The notes under the pieces are model-generated. The model did no database searches, had not been told where the DNA came from, and was given only the letters and a program-made list of their open reading frames with translations. Below, in pieces: positions 25,408-34,680 of a stretch of DNA of 64,000 nucleotides (positions are counted from its first letter, which is position 1; every line of letters starts with the position of its first letter). The stretch is taken from assembly GCF_007786475.1 (NCBI RefSeq), contig NZ_VNJJ01000003.1, forward strand, positions 352,055-416,054, read 5' to 3'. This stretch comes from Cohnella terricola. GTDB lineage: Bacteria; Bacillota; Bacilli; Paenibacillales; Paenibacillaceae. The position numbers and the translations under genes are program-made.

Positions 25408-27366
25408 CTAGTGAGTAGGCATTGGCAAGAACAGTAGATTGATAGGCAGCATACTGCCATTCGCAGGCGTAAAGGTGATCGTAACCGCCTCTGCGCTGTC
25501 CCCTGTCTTGTAAAGCACACCGACCTCGTTCGGATTCCGCAGAATGCTGTCGTTGGTCGTATAGACAACTTTGCCGTTCACCGTGAAGGCACCTGCGTAA
25601 TGTCCGCCCCGCGGGTTTACGACGATCGCGGTATTCGGCAGCACATAACCGAGCTGGATCGTATACACGACTCCGTAATTGCCCGCATTCAGCACAGGAG
25701 TTCCCGTCGTTTTGTCGATACCGGACAAGCGCGTATCCTCAATATTGTCGGCCAGAACCATCCGGCTTTTCACGTCGCCGATCGTCTGGTTCACGTACAT
25801 GATCCGGTTGGCGTTCTCGAACGTTCCGCGAATATGTATGTCGTGACTCGGCAGAACTTTTGCGTACGGCAAGTAGCTCATCACATCCCGATTGGCGTCC
25901 GCGACGACGACTTTGAAATCGAGATCGCCTCCGGAAATCTGTACGTCCGCGAACATGGAGTAGACATCCCCTGGTTTCATGGCTTTGTCGCTATATTCCG
26001 GGAATAGCAACCGGCTTTCACCCGCCGGAACTTGGAGGTAGGAGTACTTAGGATTCAGCAAAGATTCCAAGAATCTACCCGTCACTGCGCGGCCTACCGT
26101 CGACACGTAAATATTGGGTCCGCCGATTCCCTTCGCGCCCATTCTCACGGTAACCGGTTCGGCATTTTGATTCGTCACAATCACATAGCTCTTGACCGGA
26201 GTCGAGCGCCCGTTCAGATTGTGCAGCAGGAAGCGGACGTTGCCAGTAACATTATCCTCGTAATAGATACCCTCTTCGAGAATCGTCTCCGGGCTGTTCG
26301 CGCGAATCAGCGTTTGCGGACGGTCGTTGATGTTATAATTGATCTTCTGAAGCTGCAGGACGGCCGGCCCGTTAATGTCGAATTTCTCTCCTACGTTCGT
26401 GTATAGAAGGTTAAACTCTTCCTTCGTATACAACGTTTCGTCCAGAATCGTGATCGTCTTCGTATACTCCCCGACCAACCCGTGCGAGTCGGTCACTTTC
26501 AGCGTTACAGTCTTCTCGCCCGGTTCGAAAAAGCCCCGTTCATTGCCAGTCCATACCCGGCTGGCGATCTGGTCCTCGTCGTCTGTGCTGAGATCCTCGT
26601 ACTTGATGAATTCGCCCATCTTGTACGTTTCTTTTTCCGTGTTGAAGTAGGCGACTGGCGGCTGGTTAGGCGGTTTGACCGTTACGACGACCGAGTACGG
26701 TTCGCTCCATGTTCCGTTCTCATCCTTGACCCAATGGGTGACCGTATACGTTCCGGACTCGTCGAAGATCGCGTTGTTATTCTCCCAGCGCTCCTCGATA
26801 ATCTTTAATCCACGTGGATGGAAGGACTCGTCCTTATACTTAACTTCCGTTTGTTCCGCGTAAGGATTCAAATCCGATACGGAGAACTTGGCGATCGGAG
26901 ACGTAGACCAGGTCAGTTCGACCGTATTCTCATTCTCTACCGATCTAACCGAAATGCCGAAGCTGTCGGCCACTACACGTACGGGAATCATTAAAGTCCC
27001 TTTTACCGCGAAAGGCGCGCCGGATGCGTAATTTTTCGCTTTTCCGTTAAGGCTATAGTTCGTTTTGCCTTCTTGCAGAACGAGCACGTCTTTCCCGCTC
27101 TTCAGCGTGTACTGTTTGCTCTTGGAGTTGTACTCGATCTTACCGTAAATTTCGTTCATGAACGATCTTGCGGCTACGTAGGTAACGCCTTTTACCGCGG
27201 TTAAGGGCTGTGGGGCGGTTACCGTTTTATCGTTATGAATCATTTGCGGCGAATTTGGGATAAGTACCAGTTTTTCAACACCGTTCGCGCCTTCTGCCGA
27301 CGCCGGAAGCTGAGCCGGCAACATCAGCGTGGCGGTAAGAACCAACAACAGCAACTTCTTCTTCAT
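25408..27366 (-). CDS. secreted copper-amine-oxidase N-terminal (stalk) domain protein with PKD-like domains
   Basis: 652 aa with AAGGAG 6 bases before the ATG. A Sec signal peptide (MKKKLLLLVLTATLMLP, cleavage after ASA) leads into a CuAO-N stalk domain (~40-155): VKGVTYVAARSFMNEIYGKI, SGKDVLVLQEGKTNYSLNG, GTLMIPVRVVADSFGISV. Two PKD/Ig-like repeats follow (~155-310: TYTVTHWVKDENGTWSEPYSVVVTV, then FEPGEKTVTLKVTDSHGLVGEYTKTITI). The C-terminal ~330 residues are beta-rich and not recognised. CuAO-stalk proteins are abundant in Paenibacillaceae as cell-surface or exported proteins. No catalytic residues are apparent. Confidence 0.8.
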   Translation of the reverse strand: MKKKLLLLVLTATLMLPAQLPASAEGANGVEKLVLIPNSPQMIHNDKTVTAPQPLTAVKGVTYVAARSFMNEIYGKIEYNSKSKQYTLKSGKDVLVLQEGKTNYSLNGKAKNYASGAPFAVKGTLMIPVRVVADSFGISVRSVENENTVELTWSTSPIAKFSVSDLNPYAEQTEVKYKDESFHPRGLKIIEERWENNNAIFDESGTYTVTHWVKDENGTWSEPYSVVVTVKPPNQPPVAYFNTEKETYKMGEFIKYEDLSTDDEDQIASRVWTGNERGFFEPGEKTVTLKVTDSHGLVGEYTKTITILDETLYTKEEFNLLYTNVGEKFDINGPAVLQLQKINYNINDRPQTLIRANSPETILEEGIYYEDNVTGNVRFLLHNLNGRSTPVKSYVIVTNQNAEPVTVRMGAKGIGGPNIYVSTVGRAVTGRFLESLLNPKYSYLQVPAGESRLLFPEYSDKAMKPGDVYSMFADVQISGGDLDFKVVVADANRDVMSYLPYAKVLPSHDIHIRGTFENANRIMYVNQTIGDVKSRMVLADNIEDTRLSGIDKTTGTPVLNAGNYGVVYTIQLGYVLPNTAIVVNPRGGHYAGAFTVNGKVVYTTNDSILRNPNEVGVLYKTGDSAEAVTITFTPANGSMLPINLLFLPMPTH

Positions 27367-27504
27367 ATTCTGCTCCTTCTAATCTCTTTCGTGATGTATA
27401 GATCCCGTTTAATAGACCATATATATTACGCCTAAATCGGAGAAAGGTTGCTAGTTTCTTAGAATAAAACGCAAATAAACCCATTGAATGCGATTTTGAA
27501 GCAC

Positions 27505-27942
27505 TTAAAGGACCTTTCTCATGCGAACATGCTCAATTCCGGCGTCCAGGAAAGGCTCCTCCGATTCAGTTACGTATCCCAATTTGAGGTAAAAGGCTTC
27601 GGCGGAGCATTGCGCATCGAGCACCGACTCCCGGTATCCCAGACGTCTGGCTTCCTCCTCCATAGCTTGCAAGAGGAACTTCCCGATGCCTGATCCGCGA
27701 TAGGACCTCAGAACCGCGATGCGCTGCATCTTAGCGACGCCAGGCTCGAATGTCTTGAATCTTCCGGCGGCAATCGGTTTGCCCCCCTCTTCCACGATAT
27801 AATGGTTACAGGCCGTAGGAGATTCGTCATACTCGTCCAGCTCCATGTCCCGGGGCACTCCCTGCTCCTTGACGAATACTTCCACGCGAACGTCAAAAGC
27901 CATTTTCAGTTGTTCATCGGTTTCCACGCGCACATACTTCAC
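27505..27942 (-). CDS. GNAT-family N-acetyltransferase
   Basis: 145 aa from GTG 27942 (AAAGGGAGG 9-10 bases upstream), overlapping the CobW-like stop by GTGA. The acetyl-CoA-binding motif A is IAVLRSYRGSGIGKFLLQAMEEEA. The N-terminal MAFDVRVEVFVKEQGVP and GVAKMQRIAV are typical of ElaA/YjcF-like GNATs that act on small amines. Coupled to the CobW gene, though no functional link is obvious. Confidence 0.85.
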   Translation of the reverse strand: MKYVRVETDEQLKMAFDVRVEVFVKEQGVPRDMELDEYDESPTACNHYIVEEGGKPIAAGRFKTFEPGVAKMQRIAVLRSYRGSGIGKFLLQAMEEEARRLGYRESVLDAQCSAEAFYLKLGYVTESEEPFLDAGIEHVRMRKVL

Positions 27943-28940
27943 GAATAAGTACCTCCCTTTTTTTGATGGGTCAAATGCTCCAATTGCCGAATCAAATCAT
28001 GTCGCGAGAAGCCCTCTCCGATGAACACGACAACGTCGTGGACGGTTTTCTGCGGCGTTATCCGCATATAGTCGCTCTCCCGATAGGCGTACTGAAACAG
28101 GAAACGGCTGGCCGTATCCCGGAACGTCACAATTCCTTTCGCCCGATAGACGTCTTCGGGGAGACGGCTTACGAAGCTTTCGAATTCCTCGCTGTCTATT
28201 GGGCCAGGCAAATAATACGTCAAAGCATGAACGTGGTCATGATCGGCATGGACATGATCACCGTGGTCATGAGAATGCTTGCAATCGGGGGAACAATGCT
28301 CTCCATGGACATGCTCTTTGACGGCGATCGAATCTTCCAATCCGTAGATAGCGTTCAGTTCGATTTGCGCTTGAACCGCGGAGACCAACCGGGCATTCGG
28401 ATTCCAATCGCGCAGCAGTTGTTCCAGCTCCTCGCGATCGGCCTCGCCGATCAGATCGGTCTTGTTCAATACGACGATATCCGCCGCGGCAAGCTGCTCT
28501 TTCATCAGCTTATACGTTTTGCCCGCCCCGATCCGTACCCGGTCAAGCAAATGTCGTCCGTCGGCTAAGGCAACGACGCCCTTCAGCTCGAGCCTCTCGT
28601 ACAACGACGCTTCCGTAACGGCGTCAATAATCTCCAAAGGCCGGGCGATTCCGGTCGACTCGATCCAGATCGCATCCGGCCGATGCTCTTGCGCAAGCTT
28701 CATGAGTTCCATGCCCAGATCGGCCCGGATCGAACAGCAAATGCAGCCCCCGAGCATCTCTGCCATCGGCACGTCCTTCCCGAATAGCTGCCCTTCGACG
28801 TTCGCATCCCCGACCTCGTTCAGGAGAACGGCCACTTTGCGCTTGCTTGTCTTGGCTTCGTCCAAAATCCGGTTCAGCAAAGTCGTCTTGCCGCTTCCGA
28901 GAAAACCGGTCAACACGTATACGGGTATCGTTTTGTCCAT
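27939..28940 (-). CDS. CobW/COG0523-family GTPase (metal chaperone)
   Basis: 333 aa from ATG 28940 with GAAGGAG 8 bases upstream; a longer in-frame reading to 29030 overlaps the preceding terminator. Walker A GFLGSGKTT at 12-20, the metal-binding CxCC motif GGCICCSIR at 64-72, guanine-specificity NKTD, and a His/Asp-rich linker around 205-235 (HVHGEHCSPDCKHSHDHG and further HxH pairs). The C-terminal CobW_C domain ends ITPQKTVHDVVVFIGEGFSR. Such proteins hydrolyse GTP to deliver zinc or cobalt to client enzymes. No Zur box was seen nearby. Confidence 0.92.
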   Translation of the reverse strand: MDKTIPVYVLTGFLGSGKTTLLNRILDEAKTSKRKVAVLLNEVGDANVEGQLFGKDVPMAEMLGGCICCSIRADLGMELMKLAQEHRPDAIWIESTGIARPLEIIDAVTEASLYERLELKGVVALADGRHLLDRVRIGAGKTYKLMKEQLAAADIVVLNKTDLIGEADREELEQLLRDWNPNARLVSAVQAQIELNAIYGLEDSIAVKEHVHGEHCSPDCKHSHDHGDHVHADHDHVHALTYYLPGPIDSEEFESFVSRLPEDVYRAKGIVTFRDTASRFLFQYAYRESDYMRITPQKTVHDVVVFIGEGFSRHDLIRQLEHLTHQKKGGTYS

Positions 28941-28985
28941 TTTCGTTGCTCCTTCTCTTGCTGTTGCGGGTAAACCCGAAAGTAC

Positions 28986-29013
28986 AAAAACCTCCCCGGC
29001 GATCGCGGAGAGG
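28986..29013 (-). terminator. terminator after the aldo/keto reductase gene
   Basis: Minus strand CCTCTCCGCGATCGCCGGGGAGG-type hairpin, here CCTCTCC pairing with GGGGAGG across GCGATCGC, then TTTTTG. Lies between the aldo/keto reductase stop and the CobW start. Confidence 0.7.
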
Positions 29014-29043
29014 TTTCGCGAAAAAATCAAGCTTCGGCTCGGT

Positions 29044-29955
29044 TTATACGTCCTGCGGATGTCCGGCCTTTACGAGCTCGACGGCGGCGGCGTTCGACTC
29101 TACCTGCTTCGCGTCTTTGCATCCCGGAATGACACAGGTCACTACGGGATTGTTCAAGCACCAAGCAAGCGCCCAAGCCGCCATGTCCGTCCCTTGCGGT
29201 ACTTCTTCCCGGCGAATCGCCTCGACTTCCTCCATCTGACGCCATAGCTGCTCCGCCTCTCTCCGCGAGCGCACATCGTCGGAAGCGAACGTCGTTCCCG
29301 GCTTATACTTGCCGCTGAGCAAACCGCTGGCAAGCGGCACGCGAGCAAGCACGCCGAGATTTTGTTCCATGCAGGAAGGGAACACTTCCTTCTCCGGATT
29401 ACGATCCAACCGGTTATATACGACTTGAATCGTTTCGGCGTTCACGTCCGTCGCGCGGGAAGTTTGGTAGATATTCTCGTTGGAGCCGATCGAAATGCCC
29501 AAATGACGGATTTTACCGGCCTGAACCTGCTTGTTCAGCGTCTCCCATAGTTCCTCGCGATCGAAGGAGTCGTCTGGACCGGAATGGAATTGGTACAGAT
29601 CGATATAGTCCGTCTTGAGCGCGCGCAGCGAGCTTTCCAACTGGCGTACGACGTCTTCCGGATCGTAATTGACCGTTCTTTCGAAGTTGCGATGGAAATG
29701 GTGGCCGAACTTCGTCGCTACGATCCATTTGTCCCGTTCGCCGCGAATGGCTTCTCCAACCAGCGACTCCGACACGTGGTCGCCGTAACATTCCGCCGTG
29801 TCGATCAGATTGATGCCGAGTTCCTTCGCGCGCCCGATAATTTCGTTCGCTTCCCGCTGCTCGTACGTCCGGCCCCATTCGCCGCCGAACTGCCAAGTAC
29901 CTACGCCAACAACCGATATTTTTAACCCTGTTTTGCCTAATGTCCTATATTTCAT
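29044..29955 (-). CDS. aldo/keto reductase
   Basis: 303 aa with AAGGAG 8 bases before the ATG. NADP-dependent TIM-barrel oxidoreductase: MKYRTLGKTGLKISVVGVGTW-type N-terminus, catalytic Asp in LIDTAECYGDHVSE, a Lys in WIVATKFGHHF, and the His in YQFHSGPDD. The C-terminal coenzyme-binding stretch is VVTCVIPGCKDAKQVESN. Substrate unknown. Monocistronic with its own terminator. Confidence 0.92.
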   Translation of the reverse strand: MKYRTLGKTGLKISVVGVGTWQFGGEWGRTYEQREANEIIGRAKELGINLIDTAECYGDHVSESLVGEAIRGERDKWIVATKFGHHFHRNFERTVNYDPEDVVRQLESSLRALKTDYIDLYQFHSGPDDSFDREELWETLNKQVQAGKIRHLGISIGSNENIYQTSRATDVNAETIQVVYNRLDRNPEKEVFPSCMEQNLGVLARVPLASGLLSGKYKPGTTFASDDVRSRREAEQLWRQMEEVEAIRREEVPQGTDMAAWALAWCLNNPVVTCVIPGCKDAKQVESNAAAVELVKAGHPQDV

Positions 29956-30038
29956 GAGAGTCTCTCCTTCACCATCGGTCCCGTGCTATTGCCATCCTGA
30001 TTTTACCATAGGGAGGCGTTCGCACCAACTAGTACACC

Positions 30039-32009
30039 TTACGACAAATACCGGCTGCTGCCGTATACCCGGAGGAACTGCTCTTTTGCCCGCTCCCTCA
30101 TTTCGTCATCGAATCCCCTTACGTCGTTAAGCAATTCGAAACGGTCTCCTTGACCGGATGCGCCTTCGGCATACAGCAGCCACTGGGCGAGATCGTCCGT
30201 CGCGCGAATCCGGTCGAAGAAATGATGGTACCACAGAGACGCTCTTTCCAGGTAGGCTTGCGCATCGAAAGGATTGATCTCAAGCACTTTCGTGAACGCC
30301 GTAACAGCGTCGTCGCAGCGGTCTAGTTGTTTGTAGACCAACCCTAGATTGTAATAACCTTGCGAATCGTCGGGTACGATTTCCGTATAAGTCGTCAAAT
30401 CCAACAATGCGCCCTCCAGTTCTTCGAGGCGATAGTGAATGAGTCCTCTTAGCCAGATCAGACGCGGATTCATTCCGGTCAACTGAAGACCTCTGTTACA
30501 GTCTTCGAGTGCGTCCGTCAGACGCTCCGCCGCCATTCGGCATCGCGAACGGCGGTCGTAAATCTGGGGATTATCCGGCTCCAGCGCGAGCGCCCGGGAA
30601 TATTCGGCATCCGCGAGCTGCCAGTTTTGCATCCCCATATACAGTTCACCTAGCGCATAAGCGGTCTTCCCGTCTTTTAGCAAACTCTCATCCAGATTTA
30701 CTGCGGCTTGAATATCCATCATGGCTTCCTCATAACGATCTTCCATGAAGCGCGAGAAGCTCCGTCGCATGTAGAAATCGGCCGTTTCTTCTAGTTGCAG
30801 CGCTCTCGTATACGCCTCGTCGGCTTCCCGATAACGCTCCGCGTCGATCAGAATTTCCGCGCGCTGCTTCCAATTCAGAGGATCGTCAGGCTCGAGCCTG
30901 GTAAGCTCCTCGCTCTCTTGCCGAGCCTTATCCGGCTGATCTGCTTCGCGGTATGCATCGGCGAGCCAGAACCGGACGACCGGGTGATCGGGATAACGGC
31001 TTTTGGCTTCAAGCAACACGTGAACCGTTTCCTCGGATTTTCCCTGCGCACGATACACGGCGACGAGCTCCATATACGGTGGAAGCCAAGACGGATTCGT
31101 CGCTATGATCCGATTCAACATCTCCGCCGCTTCCTCGTAACGATTCATTTGCCGCAGCAAGTAACCTTTGCGAAGCTCAAGATCAGCGGCATTCGGGTAA
31201 GTCAGCAACGCGCGGTCGATCGCCTCGAGCGCTTTGCTGAGGTTGCCCATCGTTTCACATAGTTTGGATTCATGGAATTGAAAGCCGTATTCTTCCTCCG
31301 CCCCTTGAATGAAAGTGGCGATCGCCGCGAGGGAATATCTCGTTCTTTCTTTGATCTTCCCTGCCCCGCGATCCTTGAGGATTCGCCATTCCTCATGCAA
31401 TCGGATCGCCTTCTCCAATACGATAAGCGCTTCTTCCATTCGCTCTAGCTGTTCCAAAGCTTGGGCTTGCCGATAATAATAATGGGGAATCGCCTTAGAC
31501 GGATCCGCGGCTGCGTTTTGGTAACACGACTCCGCTTCTTCGAACCTCTCCATTTTCATATAGACGTTGCCTAACTCGTAATACGTAGAAGATTTGGCGT
31601 CTTCCCGCCTCTTGAGCGCTTCTTTGAAATCCCTCGCCGCTTCCTCAAGCTCCCCTCGGTTATTGTGGGAGATCGCTCTTGTATACCAGAAAAGGTAAGG
31701 CTCCGGGTCTAGCTCGATTGCCGCGTTCAAATCCGCGATCGCAGCCTCTTCCTGGCCTAGTTCATTATAGATATGAGCTCGTCTTTCGTAGGCATTCGGA
31801 TACCGATGCTGCCTAAGCAACTCTGTCAGCACATCCACCGCTCGCCCCGTATTTCCGTTTTCGTGCAAATATCCGGCGTAATCGACCCGTTCATCCCAGG
31901 ACATCCTTTTAACGCCCCATCGTTCGTACCATCGGATCGATTGCTGCGCCTTCCCCTCTCTGTGCAGCCTTACGGCCATCCAGCGGGCGAATGAATGAAA
32001 AATTGGCAT
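30039..32009 (-). CDS. large tetratricopeptide-repeat protein
   Basis: 656 aa with GGAGG 7 bases before the ATG. Nearly the whole length is TPR-like helix pairs of ~34 residues, with consensus residues clear in AAIADLNAAIELDPEPYLFWYTRAI, ADAEYSRALALEPDNPQIYDRRS and YYNLGLVYKQLDRCDDAVTAFTKVLEINPFDAQAYLERA. I count roughly 16-18 repeats. No signal peptide or membrane helix, so it is a cytosolic scaffold. The partner is unknown and its neighbours give no hint. Confidence 0.85.
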   Translation of the reverse strand: MPIFHSFARWMAVRLHREGKAQQSIRWYERWGVKRMSWDERVDYAGYLHENGNTGRAVDVLTELLRQHRYPNAYERRAHIYNELGQEEAAIADLNAAIELDPEPYLFWYTRAISHNNRGELEEAARDFKEALKRREDAKSSTYYELGNVYMKMERFEEAESCYQNAAADPSKAIPHYYYRQAQALEQLERMEEALIVLEKAIRLHEEWRILKDRGAGKIKERTRYSLAAIATFIQGAEEEYGFQFHESKLCETMGNLSKALEAIDRALLTYPNAADLELRKGYLLRQMNRYEEAAEMLNRIIATNPSWLPPYMELVAVYRAQGKSEETVHVLLEAKSRYPDHPVVRFWLADAYREADQPDKARQESEELTRLEPDDPLNWKQRAEILIDAERYREADEAYTRALQLEETADFYMRRSFSRFMEDRYEEAMMDIQAAVNLDESLLKDGKTAYALGELYMGMQNWQLADAEYSRALALEPDNPQIYDRRSRCRMAAERLTDALEDCNRGLQLTGMNPRLIWLRGLIHYRLEELEGALLDLTTYTEIVPDDSQGYYNLGLVYKQLDRCDDAVTAFTKVLEINPFDAQAYLERASLWYHHFFDRIRATDDLAQWLLYAEGASGQGDRFELLNDVRGFDDEMRERAKEQFLRVYGSSRYLS

Positions 32010-32028
32010 GAGTCCCCCTCCAACTGAC

Positions 32029-32060
32029 GCAAAAGCTGCCGAGACACTCGGCAGCTTTTT
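32029..32060 (-). terminator. hairpin terminator
   Basis: AAAAGCTGCCGAG, a 5-base loop, and CTCGGCAGCTTTT: a perfect 13-bp stem with T-runs on both strands, just after the stop of the 174-aa gene at 32060. Confidence 0.75.
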
Positions 32061-32584
32061 TATTCCGTGAACTCTTCCTTAGGCACTGTGCCATCTTCGA
32101 CAGCGTACTCGAAATCGTCGATATCGAACAGTTGCACCGGAACGGAGTTTTGCACGACTTTATCCTGAAACTCAATCTGATCGGTCAGTACCGGGCATTG
32201 CAAACGAAGCGACATCAGGATGATTTCCGTTTCGATCGGATCGAATGCTTCGCCGTACTGCATGTTCTCCGCCGCGTTCACGATAATCAACGAAACGTTC
32301 TCGTTGATCGGCAGTGGCGGACTTTCTCTCCACGGGGCCATCAGCGCCCGCTCGATTTTCTTTTTATTAAACGAATCTTCGAAATAAGCGATCATTTCTC
32401 CGATTTTCGCTTTTACGTACGCGTCGTCCTCCGCTTCCGGCATTACCGGTTCGGGGCTGTCTTTCATATCGTAGAGCTCCATGACCGAAGTATACGGAAT
32501 CCTGTATTCGACAGGACGTTTCGGCTGAAGCAGTTGTCCGTAAATGGCGATCATGACGGCCTCGATGACAAAACGCCGACTCAT
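32060..32584 (-). CDS. conserved-looking hypothetical protein, 174 aa
   Basis: Begins MSRRFVIEAVMIAIYGQLLQ, with GGGAGGG about 10 bases upstream of the ATG. Hydrophilic and acidic, with a predicted helix (AYVKAKIGEMIAYFEDSFNKKKIERAL) followed by beta-like segments and an acidic C-terminus (DIDDFEYAVEDGTVPKEEFTE). No Cys, signal peptide or membrane helix. I do not recognise a domain. Its own RBS and terminator make it a credible gene. Confidence 0.7.
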   Translation of the reverse strand: MSRRFVIEAVMIAIYGQLLQPKRPVEYRIPYTSVMELYDMKDSPEPVMPEAEDDAYVKAKIGEMIAYFEDSFNKKKIERALMAPWRESPPLPINENVSLIIVNAAENMQYGEAFDPIETEIILMSLRLQCPVLTDQIEFQDKVVQNSVPVQLFDIDDFEYAVEDGTVPKEEFTE

Positions 32585-32742
32585 CTCTGCATTTCCCTCC
32601 CATAAAGCTTCCCACGCTTAGCGCATTGTTTTACATTATAACACAAGCCTAAACTGCTGTCGCCGTTCTTTGAATGAAGGCTTGCTTAAGGTATAATTAT
32701 TGATGTCGTTTTCCATATATTGTCGCTAAGGGGTTGACGGAA

Positions 32743-33255
32743 ATGTCGGAGTCTGTTTTCCATCAGTTTATGCGAGCCGAGTCTGAGGAATTGGAGCAAT
32801 CGCTAATCGCGAAGATCAACAGCGGGGGATATTCCGCCTTCTACGAATGGATCGAGGATTTTCGCGACGGGTTGAAGATTTACTCCGAAGACCGAATCCC
32901 CCACTATCAACGCAAGCTGGCGAGAGCGCGGGAGTTGTTTCCCGAACCTCAGCGCTTAAGCCCGTCTTGGAGCGGCATCTGGGATGAATTCGAGCTGATC
33001 TTCGCCTGTAAGAACGAGGTGCTCGCCGCCATACCGGAGGATAAGCGCGAAGGCGAGTGGCAGATTTTACTCGATAATCCCTATTCCCATCAACAGGTCG
33101 TCTGTTATCCGGGTTTATCGTTTCTCGAAGCTGCCTATCTATACGGCTACTTTCAGCGCGAGCTAAAGCCCAACGAGGTGCTTCGTTTGCAGAAAATCGC
33201 CGAGCTGATTTCCGTGAATGGACGCAAAGATTTATCTCTATTGCCGGAGGCTTAA
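32743..33255 (+). CDS. hypothetical protein, 170 aa
   Basis: Starts at ATG 32743 (MSESVFHQFMRAESEELEQS), with AAGGGG 9 bases upstream. Mostly helical, charged, with many Trp and Tyr (YSAFYEWIEDF, WSGIWDEFELIF, LSFLEAAYLYGYFQRELKPNEVLRLQKIAEL). No signal peptide or catalytic motif seen. It is divergent from the 174-aa gene and 101 bases upstream of the serine hydrolase gene. I do not recognise the family. Confidence 0.65.
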   Translation: MSESVFHQFMRAESEELEQSLIAKINSGGYSAFYEWIEDFRDGLKIYSEDRIPHYQRKLARARELFPEPQRLSPSWSGIWDEFELIFACKNEVLAAIPEDKREGEWQILLDNPYSHQQVVCYPGLSFLEAAYLYGYFQRELKPNEVLRLQKIAELISVNGRKDLSLLPEA

Positions 33256-33356
33256 TTGCAGCTGAGCGGACATTGTGACTTATTAGAGATCGACTTTGAG
33301 ATAATATACGAAACGATTCGCAATAAAATGTTCTGTCATCCATAGGAGTGTGCAAA

Positions 33357-34304
33357 ATGACTGATGTTCCCCTCATGCTACGGGAGGAGGACCTCGATCG
33401 GCTGGCTCGCGAAGCTGCCGCAACGAGAATCGACTACTGCGAGATCGTGCACCAAGGCCGCACCGTGTTGACGCATGTTCGAAACGACTATTCTACAGAT
33501 AGTCTACACAGGATCAATTCAATTACGAAAAGCGTCCTCTCAATTCTTGTCGGCATTGCGCTTGATCGGGGTGAGTATCCGAGTTTGAACACGCCGATTT
33601 CCGACTTTTTCCCCGAAGCTCGCTATTCGGATAAAGAAGATGTCACAATCGAGCACCTGCTCGCGATGACGCCCGGATGGGATTGGCAGGAGATGGGGGA
33701 TTGGCACGGGCTTCCGACTCCAATGATCGACAGTCCGGATTGGATCGCGTACGTCCTCTCCCGGCCCATGAAGTATGCACCCGGTCAGCGAATGATTTAC
33801 GATTCCGGCAGCTCCCATATGCTCAGCGCGATCCTGCAGCGATCGACCGGGCTGACGGCCGCGGAATACGCGGAGCGTCATCTGTTCCAACCGCTCGGAA
33901 TCGAGAAGTATAGCTGGCGCTCGGATCCGAACGGCATCGTCATCGGCGGTTTTGGGCTCGAACTTCGCGCGCCTGATCTTACGCGGATCGGACGCCTGAT
34001 GCTGGATCGAGGAACATGTAACGGCGCCCGGGTCGTCTCCGAAGCTTGGATCGATGCAAGCACGACCGCCTATCGACACACGTATGACCATATCGGCTCT
34101 TACGGTTTTCATTGGTGGGTTATGGCGCGAGACGACAAGCCGATTTTTCCCGCGATCTACTTTGCGATCGGCTACGGCGGGCAGTATATTTTCGTTGTGC
34201 CCGAACTCGAGCTGATCGTCGTCTTCGCAAGTACGCTGTACAAGAAAAAATTCCAACCTTATCGGATGTTCAAAAGATTGCTCCATATCGATGACGAAAC
34301 CTAA
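33357..34304 (+). CDS. beta-lactamase-family serine hydrolase
   Basis: 315 aa from ATG 33357, with AGGAG 8 bases upstream. The class C / penicillin-binding-protein fold is shown by the nucleophile motif SITK at 55-58 and by YDSGSS at 148-153 in the position of the YxN motif, here with Ser as in some esterases. The C-terminal YGFHWWV stretch and GYGGQYIFVVPELELIVVFAS follow. No signal peptide, so it is probably a cytosolic esterase or peptidase rather than a drug-inactivating beta-lactamase. Substrate unknown. Confidence 0.85.
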   Translation: MTDVPLMLREEDLDRLAREAAATRIDYCEIVHQGRTVLTHVRNDYSTDSLHRINSITKSVLSILVGIALDRGEYPSLNTPISDFFPEARYSDKEDVTIEHLLAMTPGWDWQEMGDWHGLPTPMIDSPDWIAYVLSRPMKYAPGQRMIYDSGSSHMLSAILQRSTGLTAAEYAERHLFQPLGIEKYSWRSDPNGIVIGGFGLELRAPDLTRIGRLMLDRGTCNGARVVSEAWIDASTTAYRHTYDHIGSYGFHWWVMARDDKPIFPAIYFAIGYGGQYIFVVPELELIVVFASTLYKKKFQPYRMFKRLLHIDDET

Positions 34305-34343
34305 AGCAAGCGCCCCCGGAACTCGCTCCGAGGGCGCTTGCTG
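34304..34343. terminator. bidirectional terminator hairpin
   Basis: AGCAAGCGCCC and GGGCGCTTGCT form an 11-bp GC-rich stem around a 17-base loop between convergent genes (serine hydrolase and the 101-aa ORF). T-runs are short, so efficiency is uncertain. Confidence 0.6.
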
Positions 34344-34353
34344 GATTTATCGT

Positions 34354-34659
34354 TTATGGACTCACCGATTTCGCTTCGAGCACTCCGTCCTGGACTCGGA
34401 CGACTCTGCGCGGGTCGTTGCGCAGCTTGACGTTGGCCATCTTCGCTTCGTGTTCCGACAGCTTTAATGCCTCCCAAGCCTCAAGCCTACCGGCTTCGTC
34501 CGCGGGTGAGATGCCGGCTTCCGCCAACGCTTCCGCGACTTCGTGCTGCTCCGGCTCATTGTCCCATAGCACTACTCCGTAGTAATCCAGCTTATAACCG
34601 TTTCTCTGTACGCAGGAGAGCAGCGTCCCGGTGGCCGAATGCTTTAATGTGAACGGCAT
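34354..34659 (-). CDS. hypothetical protein, 101 aa, in the oxidoreductase operon
   Basis: Starts MPFTLKHSATGTLLSCVQRN at ATG 34659, with GGAGG 8 bases upstream, only 21 bases after the stop of the oxidoreductase alpha/beta gene and before a terminator, so it is the third gene of that operon. Small and soluble: an N-terminal beta part (LDYYGVVLWDNEP), a helical acidic middle (HEVAEALAEAGISPADEAGR), and a C-terminal basic segment (LRNDPRRVVRVQDGVLEAKS). Function unknown; operon position suggests an accessory role. Confidence 0.65.
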   Translation of the reverse strand: MPFTLKHSATGTLLSCVQRNGYKLDYYGVVLWDNEPEQHEVAEALAEAGISPADEAGRLEAWEALKLSEHEAKMANVKLRNDPRRVVRVQDGVLEAKSVSP

Positions 34660-34680
34660 CGCACCTCACCTCCGACTTAC

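Noticed and set aside
33357..34304. Beta-lactam resistance gene
   Set aside because: The fold is right but there is no signal peptide and the YxN motif reads YDS, so a cytosolic esterase/peptidase is more likely.
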